From Fibrobacterota bacterium (GTDB taxonomy: Bacteria; Fibrobacterota; Fibrobacteria; UBA11236): 64,000 bases of DNA. The stretch is from the NCBI GenBank assembly GCA_028287465.1, contig JAQBPO010000039.1:1-64000 (forward strand), read 5' to 3'. The notes under the pieces are model-generated. The model was not told the origin of the DNA, searched no databases, and worked only from the letters and a program-made list of their open reading frames with translations. The position numbers and the translations under genes are program-made. Position 1 is the first letter of the stretch. Every line of letters begins with the position of its first letter. Below, piece by piece: positions 1 to 8,140 of the stretch.

Positions 1-1164
1 GGCGTCATCATCAGCCCGTCCGGTTACATTCTCACCAACAACCACGTGATCGAAGGCGCCGATCTCATCAAGGTGCAGCTCTACGATGAGACCGAATACG
101 TCGGGACCGTGGTCGGCACCGACAAGCCTTCGGACATGGCCGTCATCAAGATCAAGGCCAGCATCCCCAGGCTGCCCACCCTTCCCCTGGGCAATTCGGA
201 GCGGCTGCGCATCGGCGAGTGGGTGATCGCGGTGGGAAATCCCTATGGCCTCTCGCACACGGTGACAACCGGTATCATTTCCGCGAAGGGGCGCAAGAAC
301 ACGGGCATCAACAGCTACGAGAACTTCATCCAGACGGATGCGGCCATCAATCCGGGGAATTCGGGCGGCGCCCTGATGAACCTTTCCGGCGAGCTCATCG
401 GCATCAATACGGCCATCTTCTCCCGAAGCGGCGGCTACCAGGGCATAGGCTTCGCCATCCCCATCGACATGGCCAAGAAGATCACCCAGGACCTGATCCG
501 GGACGGGGAGGTCACCCGGGGCTGGCTGGGCGTATCCATCCAGCCCATCGATCCGGACCAGGTGGCGAAGCTGAAGCCCCGCGACCAGGCGGACGGCAAG
601 ACCCTGAAGGGCGCCATGGTCGGCGGCGTCGTTCCCGGCAGCCCGGCGGACAAGGCCGGGATCAAGCGCGGGGACGTGATCACCAAGGTCGGGGACTTGG
701 AGATCAAGGACGCGAACGACCTCCTCAACCGCATCGCCCTGCTGGTGCCCAAGCAATGGGTGGAGATCTGGGTGCTGCGCGAAGGCATCACCCTCAACTT
801 CAAGACCCGCATCGCCCGCCGCGACGAGAAGCGCCTCGCGACCGCCTCCGGAGGCGGGGACGAGGAATCCGAAGCGGCTTCGACCGCGGCCGTGGGCCTC
901 ACGGTGGCCGCCTTGGACAAGGAGGCCCGTTCGAAATTCGCCCTGGACAAGGCCCTGGACCACGGCGTGGTGGTCACCCGCGTGGAACCGGACGGGCGGG
1001 CCGCGGGCGCCCAGGTCAGGGAAGGGGACGTCATCCTTGAGATTAACCGCATCGCCATCCGCAACGTCGAATCCTTCCGCGCCGCTCTCGGCCAGGCCAG
1101 CAAAGGCAATAAAATCCTCGTTCTGGTGAACCGCAATGGCGCCGCCTTTTTCCTGACCCTCTAG
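1..1164 (+). CDS. degP: HtrA/DegP-family periplasmic serine protease, 5'-truncated
   Basis: The reading frame is open from the first base, so the N-terminus (signal peptide and start of the protease domain) lies outside the window. Counting from base 1, the trypsin-like triad is His15 (TNNHVIEG), Asp45 (SDMAVIK) and Ser121 (NPGNSGGAL). Two PDZ domains follow, roughly residues 165-260 and 295-385. This is the DegP/DegQ/MucD layout: an envelope protease-chaperone that degrades or refolds damaged exported proteins, with PDZ domains gating activity. The family and triad are directly visible; the exact paralogue (DegP, DegQ or DegS) cannot be set without the N-terminus. It precedes the flagellin operon without obvious functional linkage. 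Confidence 0.95.
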   Translation, partial: GVIISPSGYILTNNHVIEGADLIKVQLYDETEYVGTVVGTDKPSDMAVIKIKASIPRLPTLPLGNSERLRIGEWVIAVGNPYGLSHTVTTGIISAKGRKNTGINSYENFIQTDAAINPGNSGGALMNLSGELIGINTAIFSRSGGYQGIGFAIPIDMAKKITQDLIRDGEVTRGWLGVSIQPIDPDQVAKLKPRDQADGKTLKGAMVGGVVPGSPADKAGIKRGDVITKVGDLEIKDANDLLNRIALLVPKQWVEIWVLREGITLNFKTRIARRDEKRLATASGGGDEESEAASTAAVGLTVAALDKEARSKFALDKALDHGVVVTRVEPDGRAAGAQVREGDVILEINRIAIRNVESFRAALGQASKGNKILVLVNRNGAAFFLTL

Positions 1165-1259
1165 ACCCGCCTCGGCAGAAACTGCCTTCGGTCCCGAGTC
1201 CATCCCCCTCGAGCTTTCGTTATTGGCTTGATTTGCGCCCTTTAGGATGCTTGGCCTTT

Positions 1260-1275
1260 TGGCACTTCCTTTGCT
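1260..1275 (+). promoter_or_regulatory. sigma-54 promoter of the flagellin operon
   Basis: TGGCAC (1260-1265), five bases, then TTGCT (1271-1275) is an exact -24/-12 sigma-54 (RpoN) promoter. It lies about 90 bp before the flagellin start, so transcription should begin near 1287. Sigma-54 control of flagellin is known in several phyla. The long leader also carries GGA triplets near 1326 and in the Shine-Dalgarno region (about 1352), plausible CsrA contacts; that part is inference. Confidence 0.75.
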
Positions 1276-1362
1276 TTTTGACTGTGGGTTCCCCGGGTTG
1301 TTTCCGGGGCCGGAACGGGCAGCCAGGGATTGGCCGCCTTCTTTTCGCCCAGGGAGGGTCGC

Positions 1363-2232
1363 ATGTCCAGAATCAACCATAACATCACCGCGATGATCAC
1401 TTCCGGATCGCTCCGGAAGAACGACAAGGGCCTGGCCGCCTCGCTGGAACGGCTGTCCACCGGCCTCCGCATCAACCGCGCCTCGGACGACGTGGCCGGC
1501 CTGTCGGTTTCGGAGAAGATCCGGACCCAGGTGCGCGGCACGAGCATCGCCATCCGCAATGCCGGCGACGGCATCGCCCTGATGAACATCGCGGAAGGGG
1601 CGTGCAACGAAGTCTCCGCCATCCTGCAGCGCATGCGCGAACTCTCCATCCAATCGGACAACGATACTTTCTCCACCACGGAACGCTCCTACCTGGATCA
1701 GGAATTCCAATCCCTGATGTCGGAAATCCAGCGCATCTCCCTGAGCACCCAGTATAACGGCATGACCTTGCTGGACGGGGCTCCGGGCTCATTCGGCGCG
1801 GTCGGCGGCAACAACTCCATCCTCCATATCGGAGCCAATTTCAACGGCGGCAATATCCTGGGGACCATCGATACCCTGCCCGTGAACATCTCGCCCATCA
1901 CCCTGGGCGCCCTGGGCATGACCCAGACCACCACTTCCATCACCTCGCGGAACGGCGCCTTCGCCGCCATCGCCCTGGTGGATCAGGCCATCAAATCGGT
2001 GAGCACGGTGCGCTCCAACCTGGGCGCGGTCATCAATCGCCTCGATCACGCGGTCAAGAACCTGGAAATCCAGGAAACCAACATGACCTCGGCGGAATCC
2101 GCCATCCGCGACGTGGACTTCGCCATGGAGATGACGGAGTTCACCCGGAACCAGATTCTCTCCCAAAGCGCGACGTCCATGCTGGCGCAGGCCAATCAGG
2201 CTCCCCAGCACGTTCTCGAGCTCTTGAAATAA
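1363..2232 (+). CDS. fliC: Flagellin
   Basis: Encodes 289 residues. The ATG at 1363 (MSRINHN) is chosen because it follows a GGGAGGG ribosome-binding site and starts the conserved flagellin N-terminus; an in-frame ATG at 1330 would add an atypical 11-residue extension. The conserved D0/D1 N-terminal part (LERLSTGLRINRASDD, about residues 30-45) and C-terminal part (MTEFTRNQILSQSATSMLAQAN, read in two halves near the end) are intact, with only a short central segment. This is a minimal flagellin without large D2/D3 surface domains. It builds the flagellar filament after export through the flagellar type III system. It heads an operon with fliW and csrA, which encode its homeostatic regulators. 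Confidence 0.95.
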   Translation: MSRINHNITAMITSGSLRKNDKGLAASLERLSTGLRINRASDDVAGLSVSEKIRTQVRGTSIAIRNAGDGIALMNIAEGACNEVSAILQRMRELSIQSDNDTFSTTERSYLDQEFQSLMSEIQRISLSTQYNGMTLLDGAPGSFGAVGGNNSILHIGANFNGGNILGTIDTLPVNISPITLGALGMTQTTTSITSRNGAFAAIALVDQAIKSVSTVRSNLGAVINRLDHAVKNLEIQETNMTSAESAIRDVDFAMEMTEFTRNQILSQSATSMLAQANQAPQHVLELLK

Positions 2233-2250
2233 CGGACCCAGGAAAGGATA

Positions 2251-2709
2251 ATGGACCTTGCGGAAGGAACCCTGATCGGAATGAAAGAAACCCCGAATAT
2301 CACGTCCAGCGGCGTGCCTTGGACCGAGGATCAGGTCATCCGTTTCCCCGGGGGCCTCCCCGGATTCGAAAACGCGCGCAAGTTCATCATCATGTCGGTG
2401 CCCGAGCATCAGCCTTTCCATTGGATGGAATGCGTCGACGAAGGCAATACGATCCGGTTCGCCGTTATCAACCCTTTGTCCTTCCGCCCCGACTACCAGC
2501 CCAAGATCAAGAAGGAAGAGCTCGCGTCCCTGGAAATCCAGGACCCCAAGGAGCTCCTCCTCTACGTGATCGTGACCTTGCGGACGCCGTTGATGGAATC
2601 GACCGCCAACCTGATGGGCCCCTTGTTCATCAACATCCGCGAAAAGGTCGGCAAGCAGATCATCATCGAGAATGACGCGTATTCCCTGCGGGAACGGATC
2701 ATACCCTGA
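2251..2709 (+). CDS. fliW: Flagellar assembly factor FliW
   Basis: Encodes 152 residues and matches the FliW family along its length (FPGGLPGFENARKF near the start, FAVINPLSF in the middle). The start at 2251 has a good AGGAAAGG site; an alternative ATG is at 2281. FliW binds free flagellin or, when flagellin is exported, binds and inactivates CsrA, thereby matching flagellin translation to export. The gene follows flagellin by 18 bp, and its stop overlaps the csrA start (TGATG), so the three genes should be translationally linked. Confidence 0.95.
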   Translation: MDLAEGTLIGMKETPNITSSGVPWTEDQVIRFPGGLPGFENARKFIIMSVPEHQPFHWMECVDEGNTIRFAVINPLSFRPDYQPKIKKEELASLEIQDPKELLLYVIVTLRTPLMESTANLMGPLFINIREKVGKQIIIENDAYSLRERIIP

Positions 2710-2939
2710 TGCTCATCCTAACGCGCAAGGTCGGCGAATCCATCCGTATCAACGAGAACATCTGCATCACCATCGTGGACATGGACGGGAAGAACATCAA
2801 GATCGGCATCGAAGCGCCGAAGGACATCTCCATCCATCGCGAAGAGGTTTTCAAACGCATCAAGGAAGAGAACCAGAAGGCCGCGGGCGGCGGCGGCGGG
2901 GATCTGGGAGCGTTGTCGGATTTGTTCAAGAAGAAATAG
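2709..2939 (+). CDS. csrA: Carbon storage regulator CsrA
   Basis: Encodes 76 residues. The N-terminal MLILTRKVGESIRI and the IGIEAPKDISIHREEVF segment are the hallmark of this RNA-binding translational regulator. It acts as a homodimer that binds GGA motifs in mRNA leaders and blocks ribosome access. A glycine-rich, lysine-ending tail (GGGGGDLGALSDLFKKK) extends beyond the usual core of about 55-60 residues; C-terminal extensions are common in csrA genes paired with fliW and can form the FliW contact. The start overlaps the fliW stop. Confidence 0.96.
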   Translation: MLILTRKVGESIRINENICITIVDMDGKNIKIGIEAPKDISIHREEVFKRIKEENQKAAGGGGGDLGALSDLFKKK

Positions 2940-3014
2940 GCGACGGAGCGATCCGTCAGGACTCCGGACTCAAGACCCCGGACCTTCCCATTCAATCGGA
3001 CATGAAACGAAAAA

Positions 3015-3036
3015 GCAGGCGCAAGGCCTGCCTTAT
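3015..3036 (+). terminator. Probable terminator after csrA
   Basis: A 6-bp stem GCAGGC (3015-3020) / GCCTGC (3026-3031) with a 5-base loop is preceded by an A-run and followed by CTTATTCT. It lies 75 bp after the csrA stop and before the convergent gene at 3058. The T-tract is weak, so this is a moderate call. Confidence 0.45.
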
Positions 3037-3057
3037 TCTCCAGAATGGACCGGCGGC

Positions 3058-3519
3058 CTATTTGCCGGTATAGACCAGCTTCTTGGTCAGTTCGCCCTGC
3101 GCGGTGCGGATGGTCAGGTAGATGAAACCGGTGGTGATGCCCTGAAGGGGCACGGCTTCGGCCGGGCTTTGGGAATCCAGGTGGTAGACCTGTTGGCCGC
3201 GGGAATTGTAGACGAAAACGGCGGCGGGACGGTTCAGGAAGACGCGCAGGACGTTCTGGGCGATGAAGGCGTCGGCCAGGGCGGGCTTGAGGGCGCCTTC
3301 CGGCTCGGGGGACGCCGTACCTTGCAGGTTACCGACGGCAGGAAGATTGCCCGAGGCGGACGCGGCCGGATCGGATGCCTTCGGTTTGGATTTGGCGGAG
3401 GCCGCGATCGGGGATTTCAATGGAGCCACGGGCGCCTGATTCGCGGAGCCGGCCCATGTCAGGGAGGCGGCGCATAGGGCGAGCGTTCCCAAGGTCCATT
3501 CCATCTTTCGCATCGCCAT
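3058..3519 (-). CDS. Small secreted protein with FlgD-like/T9SS-like C-terminal tail
   Basis: Encodes 153 residues. An N-terminal signal peptide (hydrophobic stretch ending near SLTWA) is followed by an Ala/Pro/Ser/Lys-rich linker. The last 70 residues (VLRVFLNRPAAVFVYNSRG ... FIYLTIRTAQGELTKKLVY) are a short beta-sandwich tail of the type seen at the ends of sorted secreted proteins. There is no other recognisable domain, so the protein is little more than signal, linker and tail. The start could be 3519 or 3513. Function is unknown; it is likely periplasmic or surface-exposed. It converges on csrA. Confidence 0.7.
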   Translation of the reverse strand: MAMRKMEWTLGTLALCAASLTWAGSANQAPVAPLKSPIAASAKSKPKASDPAASASGNLPAVGNLQGTASPEPEGALKPALADAFIAQNVLRVFLNRPAAVFVYNSRGQQVYHLDSQSPAEAVPLQGITTGFIYLTIRTAQGELTKKLVYTGK

Positions 3520-3551
3520 AGCCCCAGTATGCCTTTTTCCTTACCCTAATG

Positions 3552-4475
3552 CTAGTTTTTACCAGGGGAACTTTGTACGCCTTGCGGCGCTCCCGTTCCG
3601 ACCTTGGCCGGATGCCCGGCTTTTCCCGTCGAAAACAGGGATTTCAACAAATCCGACGCATTCGCCGCATAATAGGAGAAGTCGTGTTCGCCCTCGGGGA
3701 AGTAATGGAAACGGGAGTTGGCGTAGGTCTTTTCCCATTGCCGCAGGTACGGGACAACCTGATCGGGGGGGAATAGGCGGTCCCGGCCGCCCTGGAGGAA
3801 ATCCCAGGACCCCTGGGCGAAACGCGGTCGGCCCGGGAGGGATTCCAGGGGCAGGACCAGTTGCGGCGCGCTCGAAATCAGGATGCGGCGATTGATATCG
3901 CGTTTTCCCGCGAGGGAATAGGCGATTACCCCCAGGCATCCGTCCGAAACCCCTACCAGGTTGATGTCCTTGGGGTCGATGGGATAATGGGCCACCATGT
4001 AATCGATAAGGGAATCGATATGGGAAATGCCCCGGGGCCCGGTCCACTCCTGGCCCGCGAAGGCCGAGGGGCTGCAAAGGAAATAGCCCGTCGGCGGGAC
4101 GAAAAGGGTGAGGGCGCGATGGGCCTCGAATCCCTTTTCCGTATTCTGGCTGCGCATGCCGCCATGAAGCCACACGATCAGGGGCCGTTTGCGCCCGCCC
4201 TTGCCCACCACGGCCTTTCCGGCCGGGAACCTTCCGGCGGGATTCCATCCCGCGGGAACCGTGATGCCGCAGGCATTGCTGTCAGGACCGATGCGGACAT
4301 GGAGTGCGGGCGGGAAATCGCGAGCGGGATCCGTTGATGCGGGAGCGGTCGCGGCCACCGGTGGGGGAGTTCCGGATTCCGGGGATGCATTCAGGGCCGC
4401 GAAGGAGGAAAGGGTCAGGAAAGCGGCCAAAAGGAAAACGCGGTGGAAGCTGAAATATCGGGCGGCCGGGGTCAT
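3552..4475 (-). CDS. Secreted alpha/beta-hydrolase (esterase, feruloyl-esterase/PHB-depolymerase-like)
   Basis: Encodes about 307 residues from the ATG at 4475, chosen because it opens with a signal peptide (HRVFLLAAFLTLSSFAALNA). Longer in-frame starts (up to 4622) would run into the preceding gene. The hydrolase core shows the oxyanion HGG (near residue 104), the nucleophile elbow GVSDG with Ser near 177, an acid candidate in GGRDRLFP and the final histidine in GEHDFSYY. The 'LIVWLHGG...' layout resembles LpqC/feruloyl-esterase-like carboxylesterases that remove acyl groups from plant polymers or hydrolyse polyesters; the substrate cannot be deduced. It sits downstream of the ECF operon but has its own 80-bp leader. 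Confidence 0.75.
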   Translation of the reverse strand: MTPAARYFSFHRVFLLAAFLTLSSFAALNASPESGTPPPVAATAPASTDPARDFPPALHVRIGPDSNACGITVPAGWNPAGRFPAGKAVVGKGGRKRPLIVWLHGGMRSQNTEKGFEAHRALTLFVPPTGYFLCSPSAFAGQEWTGPRGISHIDSLIDYMVAHYPIDPKDINLVGVSDGCLGVIAYSLAGKRDINRRILISSAPQLVLPLESLPGRPRFAQGSWDFLQGGRDRLFPPDQVVPYLRQWEKTYANSRFHYFPEGEHDFSYYAANASDLLKSLFSTGKAGHPAKVGTGAPQGVQSSPGKN

Positions 4476-4554
4476 TGCCAAAAGATAGCCTAAACCCATC
4501 CCGGGACCGCGCCGATGCGAGGGCGCGGCGGGCTTTCGCCGCCGCGCGACCGGA

Positions 4555-5151
4555 CTAATCGTCGTTCCTGCCTTCTCCGCCTTTGCCATCCTTGTCATCC
4601 TTGTGATCCTTGCGCATCTCATCCTTCCAGGCCTTGCGCTTTTCCATCCATTCGTCCTGGATGACCATCAGTTTGGCGTGCTGGTCGGCGGTCAGCCCGG
4701 AAAGCAACTGGACCATGGACTCCACCCTGAGCGTCAGCATCTTCTTGTCGACCTCGGCGATCTTGTCCGCCACCTTCAGGGCTTCGCTCTTGTTGACCGG
4801 ATAGGTGGACAGCAGGTTCTTGAGATCGAGTTCCAGGATGGCCTTATCGCTATGCAGCTGGATCTTCTTCTTCTGCGCCGCCAGGCGGCCGTCCTTGAGC
4901 TTCTTCTCCTGATCGGGAGACAGATGGAGCTCGCGCAACATGCTCGGATTGAACTCCATGCCCATTCCGCCTCCGGGACCGCCGTGGCCGCCGGGGCCGC
5001 CGTGCCCGGGAGGACCATCCCGGAATTCCCCGGGCTGCGCCTGCGCGCCCATCGCCAGGGCCAGCACCAGGGCGATGCCCGCGCCCGCCCGGCCCAACCT
5101 GCGCATTCCCCTGGAAGCGCATCCGATCCCGTTGCGTATCTCCGTATTCAT
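4555..5151 (-). CDS. Spy/CpxP-like periplasmic protein
   Basis: Encodes 198 residues with a signal peptide (AGAGIALVLALAMGAQA), a Gly/Pro/His-rich stretch (GGPGGHGGPGG) and a helical domain with two LTxxQ-like motifs (LHLSPDQEKKL and LSGLTADQHAKL). This is the fold of Spy, CpxP and the metal sensors CnrX/ZraP: periplasmic chaperones or stress/metal sensors. The C-terminus is very Asp/Lys-rich. Its start overlaps the stop of the upstream membrane gene (ATGA), which in turn overlaps an ECF sigma gene, so it is probably the periplasmic sensor arm of that sigma system. The His/Gly stretch could bind metal; that is inference. Confidence 0.75.
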   Translation of the reverse strand: MNTEIRNGIGCASRGMRRLGRAGAGIALVLALAMGAQAQPGEFRDGPPGHGGPGGHGGPGGGMGMEFNPSMLRELHLSPDQEKKLKDGRLAAQKKKIQLHSDKAILELDLKNLLSTYPVNKSEALKVADKIAEVDKKMLTLRVESMVQLLSGLTADQHAKLMVIQDEWMEKRKAWKDEMRKDHKDDKDGKGGEGRNDD

Positions 5152-5516
5152 AAAACCTCCCCGGCCTCATCGGCCGCATCAGACTCTTCTTCCACTTCAC
5201 CCAAATCCGCATGCCATCCCAGCAGTTCCGGATCGACCAGCTCCGTTCCGGTTTCCTCCGCGGCCTGGACCGCGGGCAAGGAGGAGACCGCAACCTCCAC
5301 CTGATCGGGCCGTTGCCTCAGCATCAGGCCCAATCCCAACAGGCCCACCGCGAGGACCACGGCGGCCGCCGCGCGCAAGGCCGGCGAACCAAGAAAACCC
5401 GCGCCCTCCGGCCCCGCGCCGGAACGCATCCCGACCTGGGATTCGATCCGCCGCCAAAGGCCCGGCGGCGGCTTGAGGCGCTCGGCCTCTTCGAACAACC
5501 GCTTATAATCGTTCAA
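5148..5516 (-). CDS. Putative membrane anti-sigma factor
   Basis: Encodes 122 residues: a short N-terminal cytoplasmic part (MNDYKRLFEEAERLKPPPGLWRR), one transmembrane helix (about residues 48-66, AAAAVVLAVGLLGLGLML) and a periplasmic acidic tail. The layout and position, overlapping the 3' end of the sigma gene by 14 bp and the next gene by ATGA, fit a membrane anti-sigma factor. It lacks the HxxxCxxC zinc motif of the ZAS class, so it would be a non-zinc type. Assignment rests on topology and context, not on strong sequence identity. Confidence 0.6.
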   Translation of the reverse strand: MNDYKRLFEEAERLKPPPGLWRRIESQVGMRSGAGPEGAGFLGSPALRAAAAVVLAVGLLGLGLMLRQRPDQVEVAVSSLPAVQAAEETGTELVDPELLGWHADLGEVEEESDAADEAGEVL

Positions 5517-6054
5517 CCCTGGCCTCCTTTTCCAGATACTCCCTGACCTTGTCCCGCGCCCGCGAGAGCCGGGACTTGAGGGTCCCTTCGGGCAGGCGGA
5601 AGATATCCGAAAGCTCCTTCAGCGGCACGCCTTCGCCTTCCTTCAGCCACAGCATCGATCGCGTTTCCGCGTCCAGGACCGCGAGCGCCTTTCCCAAAAG
5701 GTCCCGGGTCTCGATGGAGGCCCCTTGGGACCGGGGCGCGAGCTCCTCCGCGTTCTCCCATTCCAGCTTGTTCCGGTTCTTCGCCTGTTGCAACCGGTTG
5801 AGGCACATATTGTGCGCCACCCGGTACAACCAGGTCCCCAGGGAACTCTCGCCGCGGAACTCGGCGATGATTTCCGGCAGCTTGACGAAGAGATCCTGGA
5901 CCACGTCCTCCGCCTGCTCCTTCGAAAGCAGGATCCGGAAGCATTGGTTCAGGATCCTTTGCGAGTACGTTCCGTAAATCCAATGCAATCCCTCCAGCCC
6001 GCCTTCGCGCAGCTGCTCGATGCTTTTCTTCTCGGGGCCGAACCAGCTCACCAT
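5503..6054 (-). CDS. ECF-type RNA polymerase sigma factor
   Basis: Encodes 183 residues. Region 2 (about residues 25-95, with EQAEDVVQDLFVKL and the -10-binding TWLYRVAHNMCLNRL) and region 4 (about 125-180, with LPEGTLKSRLSRARDKVREYL as the -35-binding helix-turn-helix) are both complete. It directs RNA polymerase to a stress regulon and should be held inactive by the anti-sigma encoded immediately downstream. The three-gene set (sigma, anti-sigma, Spy-like) is tightly overlapping. No clear autoregulatory promoter was found upstream. Confidence 0.93.
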   Translation of the reverse strand: MVSWFGPEKKSIEQLREGGLEGLHWIYGTYSQRILNQCFRILLSKEQAEDVVQDLFVKLPEIIAEFRGESSLGTWLYRVAHNMCLNRLQQAKNRNKLEWENAEELAPRSQGASIETRDLLGKALAVLDAETRSMLWLKEGEGVPLKELSDIFRLPEGTLKSRLSRARDKVREYLEKEARVERL

Positions 6055-6431
6055 GCCGGACCGGTCCCGGTCGATATCGCCGCCCGTTCCCCGGGCGCCT
6101 TCGCGTATTGGATCGTCACGCTGGCAAATCTACTCTCCCGGACCGGACCTTCCCCGGAATCCGGGGCCGCATCCATCCGCTCTCCATGGATTTAGACCCG
6201 CCGCCTCCCCGGCCGGTTCCCGGAATCCCGCGTTATCGGAAAAAGGCCCGCTCGGACCGTTTGCAGGGATGCGTCTTCCGGACGCCTCCGCGGATCCGGG
6301 CGTCCAGGGCGGAAACCGGAGGGGGATCGGTCGGCAAGGGGTGTTATCGGGCGGATAAATCCCATGGCGGATACCCGGCGGGTCGAGTACAATAGCGTCG
6401 GGTTCCCGACCAGGAACCAAGGGGAGGACAT
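6055..6431. other. Intergenic region between the ECF operon and the DUF1800 gene
   Basis: A 377-bp divergent spacer. No credible gene, tRNA or repeat is seen. It should contain the promoters for both flanking operons, but no confident -35/-10 pair was found. A clear Shine-Dalgarno (AGGGGAGGA region, about 6418-6427) serves the DUF1800 gene. Confidence 0.6.
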
Positions 6432-8126
6432 ATGGACCGACGGATCACTCTGGCCAAGGCATCCGGTTCCGCGGCCTTGGCGCGCGACCCGGCCTTCGCC
6501 AGGTACGCCAATGCGGTCCTGCCCAAGCGCGGGGCCGTGGCGGCGGGGCTCGAGCCTTTCGCGGGAGCATGGGACAAGCGGCATGCCTCGCACCTCCTGC
6601 GCAGGACCCTGTTCGGCTTCTCCAAGGCGGATCTGGACAAGGCCCTCTCGCTGAACTCGTCCAATTGCGTGGACGCCCTGTTGACGGTTCCCGACGAGAC
6701 CCCGGCGCCGCCCATCTCCACCGACGTCAATGATCCCACGCCCGCTGGGACCACATGGACCGTTTCCGCCTACGACGGCAACTATAACGGAACCCGCCAG
6801 CGCTCGCTGCAGAACTGGTGGATGGCCCTGGCGATGCGCGGGGAGTTCTCCATACGGGAGAAGATGATCCTGTTCTGGCACAATCACCTGGCGACGGAAC
6901 TCGACGTGGTGGGCGATCCGCGCTACGCCTGGCTGCATCACTCCCTCCTCCGGAAATCCGCCATGGGCAACTTCAAGGAACTCGTCAGGCAGATCACCGT
7001 CGACCCGGCCATGCTGCAATACCTGAATGGCGACAGCAACACCAATACCAGCCCTAACGAGAATTACGGGCGCGAGCTGCAAGAGCTGTTCACCGTGGGC
7101 AAGGGGCCGGAGGTCAGCGCAGGCAATTACACCAACTATACCGAGGAGGACGTGAAGGCCGCCGCGCGCGTGCTCACCGGCTGGCGGGACGTGCGCGATA
7201 CGCCCACCGCGGAATTCCAGGACAAGCGGCACGACGTCAAGGACAAGGTCTTCTCGTCCGCGTACGGCAATACCGTCATCGCGGGCCGGACCGGCCCGGA
7301 CGCCGGGACCCTGGAGCTCGACGATCTCATCGCCATGATCTTCGCCCAGGCGGAAACGGCCCGGTACTTCTGCCGGAAGCTTTACCGGTTCTTCGTGTAC
7401 TACGAGATCGATGCGACGGTGGAGGCCAACATCATCGTCCCCTTGGCGGATCAACTGGTGAAGGCCGGATTCGCGGTCAAGCCCGTGCTGGCGACCCTGT
7501 TCAAGAGCGCGCATTTCCACGACGCCCACAACCAGGGGTGCCAGATCAAGACGCCCATGGACATCGTGGCCGGCGCGGTCCGCCAGTTGGGCATCCCCTT
7601 GCCGGACGGAAGCGATCCCGCCAGGCAATACGCGCTGATGGCCAACCTGGTGGGCGAGGCCGGGCGCATGCAGTTGGAGATCGGCAACCCCCCCAACGTG
7701 GCCGGATGGTCCGCCTATTACCAGAGCCCGGTCTTCTACGAGGTCTGGATCAATTCGGACACCCTCCCCCGGCGCGTCCAGTTCACGGACAAGCTGGCAT
7801 CGGCCAAGGGATTGGGTTTCTACACGGACAAGTCCTTCCTCTCCGTGGACGTGCTGGCCCTGGCCAAGGCCACCTCGGCGCCCGGGTTGGTGAATACCCT
7901 GGTCTCCGAGCTCGCGCAGATCTTCTATCCCATCACCCTGACGGACGTGCAGTTGAAATACCTGAAGGATGTCATGCTGAACGGGCTTCCGGATTATGAA
8001 TGGGGGGTGGAATGGGACGACTACGTGGCCGCGCCCGCGGATCCGCTCAAGATCAAGCCGGTGGAGACCCTGCTGAGATCCCTGATCACGGAAATGATGC
8101 AGATGGCGGAGTACCAGCTATGCTGA
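6432..8126 (+). CDS. DUF1800 domain-containing protein
   Basis: Encodes 564 residues. The family shows clearly in the conserved start HASHLLRRTLFGFSKADLDKAL (about residues 50-70, split here only for reference), the REKMILFWHNHLAT segment, NENYGRELQELFTVG and the C-terminal NVAGWSAY. DUF1800 proteins are widespread in Planctomycetes, Bacteroidetes and related phyla and are nearly always paired with a DUF1501 protein; their biochemical role is unknown. No clear signal peptide is visible. It is followed within 14 bp by the DUF1501 gene, confirming the usual pair. A strong ribosome-binding site precedes the ATG. Confidence 0.92.
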   Translation: MDRRITLAKASGSAALARDPAFARYANAVLPKRGAVAAGLEPFAGAWDKRHASHLLRRTLFGFSKADLDKALSLNSSNCVDALLTVPDETPAPPISTDVNDPTPAGTTWTVSAYDGNYNGTRQRSLQNWWMALAMRGEFSIREKMILFWHNHLATELDVVGDPRYAWLHHSLLRKSAMGNFKELVRQITVDPAMLQYLNGDSNTNTSPNENYGRELQELFTVGKGPEVSAGNYTNYTEEDVKAAARVLTGWRDVRDTPTAEFQDKRHDVKDKVFSSAYGNTVIAGRTGPDAGTLELDDLIAMIFAQAETARYFCRKLYRFFVYYEIDATVEANIIVPLADQLVKAGFAVKPVLATLFKSAHFHDAHNQGCQIKTPMDIVAGAVRQLGIPLPDGSDPARQYALMANLVGEAGRMQLEIGNPPNVAGWSAYYQSPVFYEVWINSDTLPRRVQFTDKLASAKGLGFYTDKSFLSVDVLALAKATSAPGLVNTLVSELAQIFYPITLTDVQLKYLKDVMLNGLPDYEWGVEWDDYVAAPADPLKIKPVETLLRSLITEMMQMAEYQLC

Positions 8127-8140
8127 ACGGAAGGAATGGC

